Positions 1 to 9,908 of a stretch of DNA of 64,000 bases are shown in pieces. Location: positions 1 through 64,000 of the forward strand of contig JADGNY010000006.1 in assembly GCA_017883235.1 (NCBI GenBank). The letters are read 5' to 3'. Within the stretch, counting starts at the first letter, position 1. Every line of letters begins with the position of its first letter. The notes below the pieces were generated by a model. That model saw nothing but the letters and a program-made list of their open reading frames with translations, was not told the DNA's origin and searched no databases. A program made the translations under genes and the position numbers. Origin of the DNA: Thermoanaerobaculia bacterium. GTDB taxonomy: Bacteria; Acidobacteriota; Thermoanaerobaculia; Gp7-AA8.

Positions 1-214
1 GCGGCTCAAGAAGGTAGCCAGGGGTGCGAGCGCTTTTTGCGAGCACCCCTGGTCTGCGTTGTCTCTTGAAAGCGTGCCGCGTCAGCGGCACTGGATGGAA
101 TCCCCGATTACTCCAGTGCCGCTGACGCGGCACCAAACCACGACATCTCGTTACCAGGGGTGCTCGCAAAAAACGCTCGCACCCCTGGCTACCGTCTGTT
201 GCCGCTAACGCGGC
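1..214. repeat. Nested palindromic element PAL-1, left copy
   Basis: An extended palindrome. Two outer arms each carry the inverted word CCAGGGGTGC...GCACCCCTGG around an A/T-rich loop, and an inner pair GTGCCGCGTCAGCGGCAC / GTGCCGCTGACGCGGCAC sits in the middle, so the whole element can fold on itself or form separate hairpins. It ends in the small hairpin GCCGCTAACGCGGC at 201-214. The left edge is cut by the window. A nearly identical copy in inverted orientation lies at 61682-61904. There is no coding potential and no transposase; a non-autonomous mobile element or a structured RNA are both possible. Confidence 0.85.
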
Positions 215-244
215 AAAGGGGTCATGAATAACCGCGCAACCCCC

Positions 245-1186
245 CTACACCGGAATCCGACTCTTGTTCCCCACCAGCCACTGATCGAAGGTCTGCATTT
301 CCGGGTTGAGCGACCGGGCTACCGTAGCGCTTCTCGCGCCGAGGAGCTCTGCTTCGAAGTCGCGATACACCTGGAACATGTTTCCCATCTCGTCGGCGCC
401 AGGGAAGCCAAAGCCGCGATACGCATCCGCATCGACGGCGCTGTACTCCACTTTGATGCCCAGACCCTTGCCGAGCTGCTCGCTCATTTGAGTCATGGTG
501 AGGTTCTCGCTGGTGATCCCGACGGTCTTGCCGATGTACTGCTGGCCTGCCTTGAAGATTCCGTAGGCCACCTTTCCGATGTCCGCGGCGGCGAGGCCGG
601 CCATCTTCGCGTCGGCGAGGGGAAACGCCCAGCGATACACGCCGTCGTCACCCTTCTTCGGGGCCATACCGAACATGTAGAGGTTGTCCCAATAGAACGA
701 CGTCACGAGGAACGTCACCGGCAGGCCATGGAAATAGGCGTCCGCGTCGGCCTTGGCGTCGAAGTGAGGGACGCGATATTTCTCCTGCAGAAACGGCATT
801 CGCTTGTCGTCAGGCGCCATCAGCTTGCGCGTGTCCTCGAGCGTCGACCAGATGACGTGCTTCACGCCGGAGGCCCTGGCCGCATCGGCGATGTTCTTTG
901 CCTGCGCCTTTTCCTTCTCCGCCGAAAAGTGCTCCCAGAAATTGGTGACGCCGTAGACGCCGTACGCCCCCGCGAACGCCTTCTCCAGGCTCGCTGCATC
1001 GTCGAGGTCGGCGCTCACCACCGAGGCACCCTTCGCCGCCAGAGCCTCGGCCTTCTCCTTGCCTGGATCGCGAGTGATGGCGCGGCAGGCGAAGCCGCCG
1101 TCGGGGTCACCGAGGATTGCCTCGCACAGTCCGCCGCCCTGCGAACCGGTCGAACCGATGACGGCGATGATCTTCTTCTCAGCCAT
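245..1186 (-). CDS. NmrA-like NAD(P)-binding family protein
   Basis: A 313-aa single-domain Rossmann protein. The N-terminus has the dinucleotide-binding loop GSTGSQGGG near residues 11-19, as in NmrA/HSCARG-type atypical short-chain dehydrogenases, followed by an ARASGVKHVIWSTLED segment typical of the family. Members bind NAD(P) and act as redox sensors or reductases of unknown substrate; the substrate cannot be read from sequence. The ATG at 1186 is preferred over an in-frame ATG seven codons upstream because AAGGAG lies just 5' of it. The gene is isolated, with palindromic repeats on both sides. Confidence 0.85.
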   Translation of the reverse strand: MAEKKIIAVIGSTGSQGGGLCEAILGDPDGGFACRAITRDPGKEKAEALAAKGASVVSADLDDAASLEKAFAGAYGVYGVTNFWEHFSAEKEKAQAKNIADAARASGVKHVIWSTLEDTRKLMAPDDKRMPFLQEKYRVPHFDAKADADAYFHGLPVTFLVTSFYWDNLYMFGMAPKKGDDGVYRWAFPLADAKMAGLAAADIGKVAYGIFKAGQQYIGKTVGITSENLTMTQMSEQLGKGLGIKVEYSAVDADAYRGFGFPGADEMGNMFQVYRDFEAELLGARSATVARSLNPEMQTFDQWLVGNKSRIPV

Positions 1187-1220
1187 AACGTCTCCTTGTG
1201 CGGCCACTTTGTATCACCAA

Positions 1221-1285
1221 CTCACGCGGAGACGCGGAGGAGACCGAGGAACTTCTTCTCCGCGCACTCCGCGCCTCCGCGTGAG
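1221..1285. repeat. Imperfect palindrome, CTCCGCG family, copy 1
   Basis: CTCACGCGGAGACGCGGAGG on the left is mirrored by CGCCTCCGCGTGAG on the right, around a short centre. The same words recur as a longer palindrome at 61989-62064. It lies between the starts of two divergent genes, so it is not simply a transcription terminator. Confidence 0.75.
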
Positions 1286-1440
1286 TCCTTCAGTCCCTGA
1301 CCGTGCAAAATTGGAAAGCAAACCGGCGGGCGGCAAACCATTGCATGTGACAGACGAGCGCGCGCGCCAAAACGGACCTACGTTAGTACGATCCGGTTCA
1401 CCTTTCAGGGGGCTCCAAACAACCAATGGAGATCACGGCG

Positions 1441-3903
1441 ATGAAACATCGTTCTTTGTTTCTGTTCGCAACGCTCTTTTTCGCATCCTCGGTCATTGCC
1501 CAGCAAACGCAACCGTCGCCCGGCATCGGCAACGCCGTGCTTCTGGCGACGAACAGCATTCAGATCGACAACGCCGTGGTGGTGGTCTCGGGCGATCTGA
1601 TCGTGAACAATGCCACGAGCGGACCGTTCCTCGGCAACCAGGCATTGTCGCTCAGCAACTCCGTCACCACGCCCGCGGGGTACAAGCTCGCCGCGACATC
1701 GGTCGGACTCGGTCATTCGGCAGTGGTGCACGGTGACGTCTACTACAACACGCTGTCGAATCAAGGCTCGATCACGGGCACGTCGTTCACACCGCTGGCG
1801 TTGCCTGTATACGCGAACCTTCCGACAGTGTCCGTTCGCCCTTCCGGTTCAACGAACGTCACCGTCGCCAATGCCGGTCAGGTCACCCTGGACGAAGGCG
1901 CGTACGGCGATCTCGTCGTCGGCAATTCGGGGACGGTGCATTTGACCGGCGGCGCCTACGCCTTTCGATCGATCACGATCAGGAACGCCGCCTCGATACG
2001 CTACAACGCGCCAGCCGACATCGTCGTGAACGGGCGCGTCGACCTGGGCAACGCCTCCATCGTCCAGCCTGAGAACAACTCGGGCCTCACCGCAGCGGCC
2101 ATGCGCATCCAGGTCAACGGCATCAACGGCACAAACGGCGGGCTGCTCTCGACGCCTCCCTCCGTTCACGTCGGGAACGCCAGCAAGGTGTTCGCCAACC
2201 TTTACGCGCCCGCGGGCTCGATCGTTCTCGATCAGTCCGTGGACGCAACCGGCGCGTTTCTCGCGCGCGACATTCACATCTCACAGGCCTGCCATCTCAC
2301 CATCAGCAGCGCCTTCAATCTGCCGCCGGCCGCTGATCCGCAGAGCGTCTCGACCAACGGCTCGGCTCCGCTGCAGATCACTCTGACCGGATCTGATCCC
2401 GAGGGGGGACCGCTGACGTTCAGCATCGTCTCCGGACCACATGCTGGATCACTCTCCACGCCGGTATCTGTGTCGCCGGCGAGCGCGAACGTCACCTACA
2501 CGCCAACCTCCGCGAACGTCGCCGATTCATTCACCTTCCGCGTGCGCGATCTGACAGGAGCCACCGGCGATGCCATCGTGACCATCAATGCGACGCCGGA
2601 AGATGCGCCGCCTCCCGCTCCGACGACCGTGGTGGCCACCGACAGCGCAGCCCAGACGACAAAGGACGTCCCCGCGACGCTGCTGCTCGGCGGCACGGCG
2701 CCCGCCGGCGTCGGGCTCACGTTCTCGATCGTTCCGAGCACCGGACCGTTCCATGGATCACTCGGCGCGGTCACGCAGGGCGCCGAGGTTCCGCAGCGCA
2801 GCGCGACGGTCGTCTACACGCCCGACGCCGGATACACCGGTCCGGACTCGTTCCAGTTCCAGGCCTGCGGCGTGATCGCCGGCGTCACCGTCTGCGATAC
2901 GGCGCTGTTCGCCATCACCGTGCAGGCGGCGCTGTCCGATCCGCCCGGCATCATCGCCCACGACGTGGAAGTCTCGACACCGGCCGACACGAGTGTTCTG
3001 GTCTCGCTTGGCGAGAATTCGATCCTGACCGCGAGCCGCCGCTTCCTGATCAGACCCCTGGCCGCCACGCTCGACCCGGTCACGATCGCGGGCAATGTCG
3101 CCGATTCAAACGGCGATCACCTCGGCGACAACGCCAATGCCCTTCCGGGCTCATCGCCTGTCTTCATGAGCGCCGGCGTGAATCAGTCCGGCGGCGCGGG
3201 CTCGAACGGAACCGTGCGGATGCAGTTCGAATGGGACATCTCGAACATCGCCGGTTCCGCCGGCGCGCTTCAGAGCGCACAGGTGGTCCTTCCCACGAAC
3301 CGCGGTACGACCGATTCGCTCGACACGTTCTTCTACTGGGTGGCCGCCAGCGGCGACGGCAACCTCACCAACTCGGATTTCGAGGCTCCGGCGGAACAGA
3401 TCCCCGACGCGGTCATGCCGGTCCCGGCGACGATGCCGATCGGCAGCGACGGCACCTTCAGCTTCAGCGTGCTCGATCAGTTACGCGCCTCGGCACAGAA
3501 CGGCTTCACCTTCTTCGCCATTCAAGGCCGCGTGAACGAAAGCCTCACCGGCCCCGCGCGCGGTCTCCAGGTGCGCACGACGGCGAGCGGAAACGTGAAC
3601 AACAACGATGTCCCGATGCTGTCCCTGGCAACCCCGGGCATCACCGCTCCGCTAACCTACACGATCACCGCCCTCCCTCCCGGCGGCGTCCTTCGCGACA
3701 GCACGAATCAACTGATCAGAAGCGTCCCGTACGACCTGCCGAGCCCGCAGGTGAGCTACACCCCGAACACGGGCTTCCTCGGCGTCGACACGTTCTCGTT
3801 CAACGTGAGCAACGGCACGATCAGCAGTTCCGCGTTCGGGAAGATCACGGTGTTCGTCCCGAATTGCCAGACGAGTGCGCAGGGGTGCAACAACGGGAGG
3901 TGA
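1441..3903 (+). CDS. Large secreted protein with cadherin/Ig-like repeats
   Basis: An exported protein of 820 aa. Residues 1-20 are a signal peptide with cleavage likely after SSVIA. The next ~280 residues are rich in N, S, T, G and V, with NA(S/A)xI-like periodicity suggestive of a beta-helix or adhesin head. From about residue 295 and again from about 400 there are Ig/cadherin-like units (SDPEGGPLTFSI, then TYTP and DSFTFRVRD), and a similar unit closes the protein. Such repeats are used in surface adhesion or matrix proteins; no enzyme motif is visible. No C-terminal anchor or sorting signal is seen. GGAG nine bases upstream supports the ATG at 1441 rather than 1426. Confidence 0.8.
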   Translation: MKHRSLFLFATLFFASSVIAQQTQPSPGIGNAVLLATNSIQIDNAVVVVSGDLIVNNATSGPFLGNQALSLSNSVTTPAGYKLAATSVGLGHSAVVHGDVYYNTLSNQGSITGTSFTPLALPVYANLPTVSVRPSGSTNVTVANAGQVTLDEGAYGDLVVGNSGTVHLTGGAYAFRSITIRNAASIRYNAPADIVVNGRVDLGNASIVQPENNSGLTAAAMRIQVNGINGTNGGLLSTPPSVHVGNASKVFANLYAPAGSIVLDQSVDATGAFLARDIHISQACHLTISSAFNLPPAADPQSVSTNGSAPLQITLTGSDPEGGPLTFSIVSGPHAGSLSTPVSVSPASANVTYTPTSANVADSFTFRVRDLTGATGDAIVTINATPEDAPPPAPTTVVATDSAAQTTKDVPATLLLGGTAPAGVGLTFSIVPSTGPFHGSLGAVTQGAEVPQRSATVVYTPDAGYTGPDSFQFQACGVIAGVTVCDTALFAITVQAALSDPPGIIAHDVEVSTPADTSVLVSLGENSILTASRRFLIRPLAATLDPVTIAGNVADSNGDHLGDNANALPGSSPVFMSAGVNQSGGAGSNGTVRMQFEWDISNIAGSAGALQSAQVVLPTNRGTTDSLDTFFYWVAASGDGNLTNSDFEAPAEQIPDAVMPVPATMPIGSDGTFSFSVLDQLRASAQNGFTFFAIQGRVNESLTGPARGLQVRTTASGNVNNNDVPMLSLATPGITAPLTYTITALPPGGVLRDSTNQLIRSVPYDLPSPQVSYTPNTGFLGVDTFSFNVSNGTISSSAFGKITVFVPNCQTSAQGCNNGR

Positions 3904-3908
3904 GGCCG

Positions 3909-3968
3909 GCAGACGAGGAATCTGCAGATGAGAGGATTCGCTTCCCTCTCAATCTGCGTTCGTCTGCG
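3909..3968. repeat. Imperfect palindrome, ATCTGCG family, copy 1
   Basis: Words such as GCAGACGAGGAATCTGCAGA and AATCTGCGTTCGTCTGC face each other immediately after the stop codon of the secreted protein. A relative lies at 52751-52819. It may act as a transcription terminator but lacks a T-tract. Confidence 0.65.
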
Positions 3969-4007
3969 TCGTCAGCGATGTTCTCCGCAGCGACGTAAAA
4001 TACGCTG

Positions 4008-4247
4008 ATGACCGACGACGATCTGAAACGCCTCTCCGACGCAGTGCGGCAGCAGCTCGAAGAGACGGCGAACCGACCTTCGGCCGAAAACCGGCATTAC
4101 TTTGAGGTCGCCACGGAAGCATTTAGAGGTCAGGTGCAGCTGATCGCCGAGAGGATCATCGGAGTCACGGAGGAACTGCGACGCGAGACCGCCGACATTC
4201 GGCTGGAAATGCGCACCGGCTTCGCCGATACGCAGGCGATGATTTAG
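4008..4247 (+). CDS. Small coiled-coil protein, probably frameshifted
   Basis: 79 residues with charged heptad-like helices (LSDAVRQQLEET, VTEELRRETADIRLEMRTGF). Reading stops at TAG 4245-4247, but a second frame directly downstream continues the same kind of protein for about 38 codons (VDRRVRALESKEQ ... MQARIERLESS) to a stop at 4364-4366. A one-base indel near 4240-4250 would restore a coiled-coil protein of about 117 aa. I do not recognise a function. Either the gene is decaying or the assembly has an error here. Confidence 0.6.
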   Translation: MTDDDLKRLSDAVRQQLEETANRPSAENRHYFEVATEAFRGQVQLIAERIIGVTEELRRETADIRLEMRTGFADTQAMI

Positions 4248-4663
4248 TCGTCTCACGCGGAGTCGATCGCCGGGTTCGCGCGCTCGAAAGTAAGGAGCAA
4301 GGGTTCGAAACAACCCTCGCCGATATGCAAGCCCGCATCGAACGCCTCGAATCGTCTACTCACTAACAGCGCTGGGTCTCCGCGGGATTCAGAGGTGAAT
4401 CCGGCTGACTCCACCTGCCGCAAGAGGAATGCGGACGACGCGCCCGCCGGCTGAGGGCTGCGTTTTTGCCTCAAAGAGGCGAATCGGACAACCGACAACG
4501 CGCGAAGCGCAGAAACGACCCGCCGGCGCCAGCACCGACGCCAGAACCTGCGCCTTCACCGGCGCCGAACACGGACGACGGCGTCGCACGTCTGATGAAG
4601 TAGCAAGTAGCAAAGCGGGGCCGGGCGTGTGCCGATTCGCGGGCGCGACCGCGCCAGCACCGT

Positions 4664-4711
4664 TCTGCTGGAAAGTTCCATTTTTGGAGGTATGGAAATC
4701 TTTCCAGCAGA
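4664..4711. promoter_or_regulatory. Strong hairpin upstream of the DUF11-repeat protein
   Basis: A 12-bp perfect inverted repeat (TCTGCTGGAAAG / CTTTCCAGCAGA) continues into an inner 6-bp stem (TTCCAT / ATGGAA) with a loop of about 10 nt containing GGAGG. It lies about 100 bp before the start at 4816, so it could be a 5' leader structure. A 16-codon ORF (MEIFPADTPILDSSVR) starts within it, though its GGAGG is too close to the ATG to be convincing. The rest of 4367-4815 shows no gene. Confidence 0.45.
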
Positions 4712-4815
4712 CACTCCCATATTGGACTCTTCGGTAAGGTGATGTGGAAAGCGAATTCGGCTCCGTCTCTGTGCTTCGCGCGGAGCCGATATTGCGACTC
4801 CACCAGGAGGTTCTC

Positions 4816-7800
4816 ATGCGGATTCGGATCACTCTGTTCGCGTTGATGTCATTGACCTTGACCTTCGCATCGCCTGCGATCGCCCAGATCCCATTCGCAC
4901 AGCTCACTGATCCGACGAAGGACGCGCTGATCAACGACACGTTCAAGTTCTGCGTCACGTTCCAAAACACCGGGACTGCTCCCGGCTTCGCACCGTTCAT
5001 CGATCTCGTGATGCCGCTCGATCCGATGAACGGGAACAGCCCGTGCGACGGAATCTCGTTCGTCGCCGCGACGGTGACGAGCACGACTCCGAACGTACCG
5101 CTCACGCCGGAGCCGCTCGTTCCGAGCGGATGCACGTCCGCCCTGACGACAATCACGCATCCGTTCTATCCGCAGGTGATATCGCCGACCGCGCTCGCCG
5201 CCGGAATGCAACTCGTCACACTCGCGCTGCCGTTCGGAAGTTACCAGCCGCTGCCGCAGCCGAAGATCATGATCGAGGTGACGGCGAAGATCAACGCGTT
5301 CGCCGACGTGAATAAGCCGATGACCATCTACGTGCGGGGCGGCTTCCGCTACGGAGCGAACCCCGGGCCGGGGCCTGCGATCGTGCAAACGAGCTCCCCG
5401 CCGGGCCCAACGGGCGTCTGGCAGACCGAAACGATTACTCCGCGCGTCGTCATCCTCCACAACACCTACTCCGGGGACGATCAGGAAACAGTGCCCGGTC
5501 CGAACTTCCCGCAGCAGTTCACGATCACGGCTGATGTCGCGCCGGGGGCGATTCTCAACGGTCTCACACTGCAGAACTGCCTCCTCTCAGGCGGCGTTTG
5601 GAGCGGAGCACCGACCATCACGACCATCACACCCGCTTCGACGAGTTGGGCCGCTGCACCCAACCCATTGTGTTTTGCGGTGAGCCTCTTGAACATCTCG
5701 GGTTTTCATGTCTCGGGCATCACTGGCGCCGGCGCTGGCACGATCGTGGTGACGCGGTCCTTTACGATCGACAGCACGCTGCTCGGTTTGACGAAGTGCT
5801 CCGCGCCAATGACCAACTCCGCGGTCATCTCGAACGGAACGTGGCAGCCAGCCGACCCGCTCGATCCGCTCGTGCAGTTGTGGGGAACGCCACAGTCGCC
5901 GTCTCCCGCCAACACTGTGATTCAGGTGAAGGCGCTCGCTGTTCAGAAAAAACCGCGGCCGGGACCGACGACACCGGGAAGCACGATCACCTACGACATC
6001 CCGTTCCAGGGTTCAGACTACCTTCGTTTCAGCAATCTCGTGATCACCGACACCATGTCGGACGGTTTGCAGCTCGTATCAGCATCATTGACAGTGACCG
6101 ACAAAAACAGCACGAGGACGCTGTCCCCTTTCCCGGCGAGCTTCATCCATTCTGCGCCGACGGCGGTCAACGGCACGTTCACCTGTCCGCCGCTCGGTGG
6201 TGGTTCCAGTAGCTCCTGCGTGCCGCCGGGCCCTGCCGGCCCCGGCATCGTCAGTCTCCCGAGCACGCAATACGTGTTCGACATCTCCGGTGCGCTGGCC
6301 CCAAACAGCGGCTTGCTCTGGGGCGGGTTGGTCGGCGGCACGTCGACGGTCGCCGCGCGCGGCACGCTGACGATCACCGTGAAGGTCCTCGATGCCTTCC
6401 TCTACGGCAAACACGGTGGAAAGGACAACAAGGTCGATAAAGATGACCCGCTGCTCAACCACGTCGACATCACCGGCCAAGTCACCGGCGGCGGTATGAC
6501 CTGCGGCGACGACGGCAACAGTTGTCTGGCCGTCCCCAGCGACATCCTGCACAAGGAGGTCGTCGCGGTGAACAACAGCTATCTATCATCACCAACGACC
6601 CTCGGCGGACCGAAGGTCACTGTCGGCGACAAGGTGACCTTTCGCTTGTCGAAGCGGATCCCGTCCGGCGACGCCGAGTCTCTGACGATTCAGGACTTTT
6701 ACCCACTGCCAGTGATCCAGGCACAGACCCTTCCGAACGTGCTCCCGTGCTTCCCGGCTCCGCCGCTTCTGCCGACCCTGCCGCTACCGTTACCATCGCC
6801 GAGCGCCTGCTACTCTTTTTTTTCTCCTCCAGCCCAACCTCCGACGTCCCCTTCCACAGACAACAGCGTCATCTTCGACTTCCAGACGTTCGACGACCCG
6901 CTTAACCAGCCACGCGACCTCGCGATCTACACGACGCACACCATCTCGAACCTGCCGTTCGCCGACGGTCTGCTGCTGACGAACGAGGCCCAGGAGTGCG
7001 AGAAGAACTCGTACGGCGCGACGTTCTGCCAGGCCGCCATCGCGCAGTTCAAACTGGAGGAGCCGTATCTGAAGATCCTCAAGGGCGTGTGCGGTGGCTC
7101 GTGCCAGAACGGAAACACGAATTCAAGCTGTCCGAGCTGCCCGAACGGCGGTTTCAATTCGTCTACTGTCGCCGGCCTCCTAGGCTCACCGATGATTTAC
7201 GCCGACGCGAGCGATCACGTGCAATTCGCCATTGCCGTCGAGAACACTGGCAGCGGTCCGCTTGGAGCGTTCGGCGTCCAGATCTCTGACAGCCTCGGGA
7301 CGTTCCCAGGACACATGACGTACGCCAACTTCTGTGTGAAACGCGGCGATGGTGCGCCGGTCAACTGGTCGTTCAATGGCACGAACCAGCCCAAATCGTT
7401 CACGCTGTCGCTTTCGAATCCACTTCCCGCGTCAACGAACACTGGCGCCAACGTCATCCTCATCATGTACGACGTCGTCCTCGACCCGCCGCAGAGCATG
7501 GTGAACGGCTGTTACTCGAATAAAGGGCACATCGCCCACTATGCAAACTCGCCCGGCGGACCCGACTTCGTCAGCGCCGGCTACGTCGGACCCGACGCCT
7601 CCGCGACGGTCTGCGTCATGCCCCACGATCTGCAGAAGTCCCTCCTGTGGACCTCGGAGCCCGACCCGGTCTCGCCGAAGGTGACGATCGGAGAGCTCGT
7701 TCAATACCAGTTGAGCGTCATCGTGCCGGAGGGGATCTCGACCTTCACGATGGCCGACACCCTGCCGCCGGGACTGGCGATGGTTAACGGCCCAGCGACG

Positions 7801-9216
7801 GTCACTGCCGTCGGCTTCACTCCCGTTCCCGCCATCCCCACTGTCCTTAACAGCGGAAGCCCGACGAGTCCGCAGTTCACATTCACCAATCTTCTGAATC
7901 CCAACATCAACGGGGCGTGCGCGCGGCTCAACGTCAGGTTCTACGCGCAAGTCATGAACAACGCCCTTACGCTGAACAACGACGGCGTAACGAAGACGAA
8001 TACGTTCAGCATCGGCAGCCAGACGTCAAATCCGGTCCCGGTCACGATCGTTGAGCCAAAGCTCACCGTGACGAAGAACGTGACGTACGGGCGGGGAGGA
8101 GCCGGCCCCGTCGCGATTTACGACATCACGATCACGAACACCAGCCCGACGGCCGCGACGGCGTTCGACATCACCGTTCAGGATGCGCTGCCAGCGTGCA
8201 TGGTGCTGAGTCCGACTTCGCCCCCGAAAGTCGTCGTCCCCCCCGGCGTGACCTCGATGCCAATCCCTTCGGGGATCACTATTAATCTCCTTAAGGCCGG
8301 TCAGAGCGCGAAGATCACTCTCTTCGCGGGACAAACGTGTGCCGACTGCGCAAATCTGACCAACAGCGTACGGGTCGAGTGGACGAGCGAGCCAGGTCTG
8401 CAGGGAACCGCCAACGCCACACCCGGCGGAAGCTGTGGCGTCAATGGGGAACGGTGCGGCAACGGAAACCCGCACAACAACTACTTCGCCCTTGCCACGG
8501 CGAGCGTCTGCGGCAAGGTGTGCGGCGTGAAGTACGCGGACCTCAACGGCGACGGCATCCAGAATGTCAACGAGCCGCCGCTCGCTGGGTGGACGGTCAA
8601 TGCCGGATCCGTTTCGGCGACAACGGACGCGAATGGCAAGTACTGCATCGATCTCGTCCCCCACCTCCCGCCGAGCCCCTACACCGTGTGCGAAGGTACA
8701 TTGCCTAGCTGGACATCGACGACGACGCCCTGCACTCCGGTGACGGTCGTCGCGAACACGACATCGCCCCCCGTCAACTTCGGCAATCGGCCGCTATGCA
8801 GCGCGACGCTTTGCGGCAAGAAGACAACCCCTCCTCCGAACTCGCAACCCGTCGGCGGCTGGACAATCACAGCCACAGGCAATGGACCTGTCGTCACCGC
8901 CACGACGCATCCCGACGGCACGTATTGCATGACGCTCTTCGGCCCCGGCGGTTACACGATCACCGAAGCAGTGCAGACGGGATGGGCGCAGATCGTCCCG
9001 GCGTCAGGCTCCTACAACGTAAAGGTCAACTGTGTCGTGCCAACGGCCGGCTTCCCACTCATCACCGGCGTCCCCGATCCGAACCATGTCGACTTCGTCA
9101 ACCAGAACGTCTGCATCAATGTCAAGTGCCCGACCTTCCCGAACTCTGAACACTGCGTTGTCGGGCCGAACAACAATCCGACGTGCGTGTCCGACATCAT
9201 CAACAACCCGAATTGA
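4816..9216 (+). CDS. Giant secreted DUF11-repeat protein with SdrD-B-like C-terminus
   Basis: 1466 aa. Signal peptide at residues 1-24, cleavage after SPAIA. The body is a series of DUF11-like beta-sandwich repeats, recognisable by the pattern of a fixed opener (TVTKNVT, LHKEVV, LQKSL), a GDxVxFxLS-type strand and a later TIxDxLP. From about residue 1236 (CGVKYADLNGDGIQN) there are two SdrD-B/Cna-B-like domains, the first with a DxNxDG calcium-type loop. Many cysteines occur in pairs. No sorting signal or membrane anchor is seen, so it may be released or non-covalently held on the surface. AGGAGG five bases before ATG 4816 fixes the start. Confidence 0.82.
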   Translation: MRIRITLFALMSLTLTFASPAIAQIPFAQLTDPTKDALINDTFKFCVTFQNTGTAPGFAPFIDLVMPLDPMNGNSPCDGISFVAATVTSTTPNVPLTPEPLVPSGCTSALTTITHPFYPQVISPTALAAGMQLVTLALPFGSYQPLPQPKIMIEVTAKINAFADVNKPMTIYVRGGFRYGANPGPGPAIVQTSSPPGPTGVWQTETITPRVVILHNTYSGDDQETVPGPNFPQQFTITADVAPGAILNGLTLQNCLLSGGVWSGAPTITTITPASTSWAAAPNPLCFAVSLLNISGFHVSGITGAGAGTIVVTRSFTIDSTLLGLTKCSAPMTNSAVISNGTWQPADPLDPLVQLWGTPQSPSPANTVIQVKALAVQKKPRPGPTTPGSTITYDIPFQGSDYLRFSNLVITDTMSDGLQLVSASLTVTDKNSTRTLSPFPASFIHSAPTAVNGTFTCPPLGGGSSSSCVPPGPAGPGIVSLPSTQYVFDISGALAPNSGLLWGGLVGGTSTVAARGTLTITVKVLDAFLYGKHGGKDNKVDKDDPLLNHVDITGQVTGGGMTCGDDGNSCLAVPSDILHKEVVAVNNSYLSSPTTLGGPKVTVGDKVTFRLSKRIPSGDAESLTIQDFYPLPVIQAQTLPNVLPCFPAPPLLPTLPLPLPSPSACYSFFSPPAQPPTSPSTDNSVIFDFQTFDDPLNQPRDLAIYTTHTISNLPFADGLLLTNEAQECEKNSYGATFCQAAIAQFKLEEPYLKILKGVCGGSCQNGNTNSSCPSCPNGGFNSSTVAGLLGSPMIYADASDHVQFAIAVENTGSGPLGAFGVQISDSLGTFPGHMTYANFCVKRGDGAPVNWSFNGTNQPKSFTLSLSNPLPASTNTGANVILIMYDVVLDPPQSMVNGCYSNKGHIAHYANSPGGPDFVSAGYVGPDASATVCVMPHDLQKSLLWTSEPDPVSPKVTIGELVQYQLSVIVPEGISTFTMADTLPPGLAMVNGPATVTAVGFTPVPAIPTVLNSGSPTSPQFTFTNLLNPNINGACARLNVRFYAQVMNNALTLNNDGVTKTNTFSIGSQTSNPVPVTIVEPKLTVTKNVTYGRGGAGPVAIYDITITNTSPTAATAFDITVQDALPACMVLSPTSPPKVVVPPGVTSMPIPSGITINLLKAGQSAKITLFAGQTCADCANLTNSVRVEWTSEPGLQGTANATPGGSCGVNGERCGNGNPHNNYFALATASVCGKVCGVKYADLNGDGIQNVNEPPLAGWTVNAGSVSATTDANGKYCIDLVPHLPPSPYTVCEGTLPSWTSTTTPCTPVTVVANTTSPPVNFGNRPLCSATLCGKKTTPPPNSQPVGGWTITATGNGPVVTATTHPDGTYCMTLFGPGGYTITEAVQTGWAQIVPASGSYNVKVNCVVPTAGFPLITGVPDPNHVDFVNQNVCINVKCPTFPNSEHCVVGPNNNPTCVSDIINNPN

Positions 9217-9227
9217 TCGAGCCGGTG

Positions 9228-9908
9228 TCACATCTCGGGTGGGAGGACCTTCGCGCCGAGGCGCTTCTTGATGAACAGAGGTATCGCGATCAGCGCCAGG
9301 AGCAGGGCGCAGACGATGGCCAGGCGGCGCAGGGCGTCGCCCTGCGTCATCGTGCCGTTGACGAGGGAGTCGGCGCAGTAGGTGAAAACGATGTGGGAGG
9401 GGATGACGCCGAGGAGGGTGGCCCAGAAGTAGTCGCGGAAGCGCATGCGGGCGATGCCGGCGGCGTAGTTCCAGACAGCGAAGGGGGGGCCGGGGATGAG
9501 GCGGACGATCAGCATGGAGGTGAAGCCTGCGTTCTCGACCTGCCGGCGGACGGCGTGGCCGGCGCTGCCGAATTTCTCGAGCAGACCTTCGCCGAGGAAT
9601 CCGCCGACGTAGTACGAGGCGATGGCGCCGAGCATGCCGCCGGTGATGGCGTAGACCGCGCCGAGTTTCCATCCCCAGATCACGCCTGCGGCGATGACGA
9701 AGATGCTGGCGGGAACGGCAAAAACGCAGCCGACGGCATAGAGAACGATGAGCACGATCGGTCCGTACCAGAGTCCGCGAAGCCAGATGATCAGATCTTT
9801 CAGATGCGCCTTCGTGAGATAGGCGCGCAGCGGCGAGAAGTAAAGCGCCACCACGCCTCCGGCGAGAATCGCCAGGATCGCCAGCTTGATCGCGCCGCGC
9901 CGGTTCAT
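9228..9908 (-). CDS. TVP38/TMEM64 family (VTT domain) membrane protein
   Basis: 226 aa with about six hydrophobic segments. The central VTT/DedA-like signature is clear: AVPASIFVIAAGVIWG, then a glycine-rich stretch (ITGGMLGAIASYYVGGFLG), then the amphipathic re-entrant region ENAGFTSMLIVRLIPGPPF and the FRDYFWATLLGVIPSH turn. Family members are linked to lipid scrambling or undecaprenyl-phosphate recycling. Its ATG overlaps the stop of the upstream STN-domain gene by four bases, so the two are translationally coupled. It converges with the giant secreted protein, with only 11 bp between the stops. Confidence 0.85.
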   Translation of the reverse strand: MNRRGAIKLAILAILAGGVVALYFSPLRAYLTKAHLKDLIIWLRGLWYGPIVLIVLYAVGCVFAVPASIFVIAAGVIWGWKLGAVYAITGGMLGAIASYYVGGFLGEGLLEKFGSAGHAVRRQVENAGFTSMLIVRLIPGPPFAVWNYAAGIARMRFRDYFWATLLGVIPSHIVFTYCADSLVNGTMTQGDALRRLAIVCALLLALIAIPLFIKKRLGAKVLPPEM

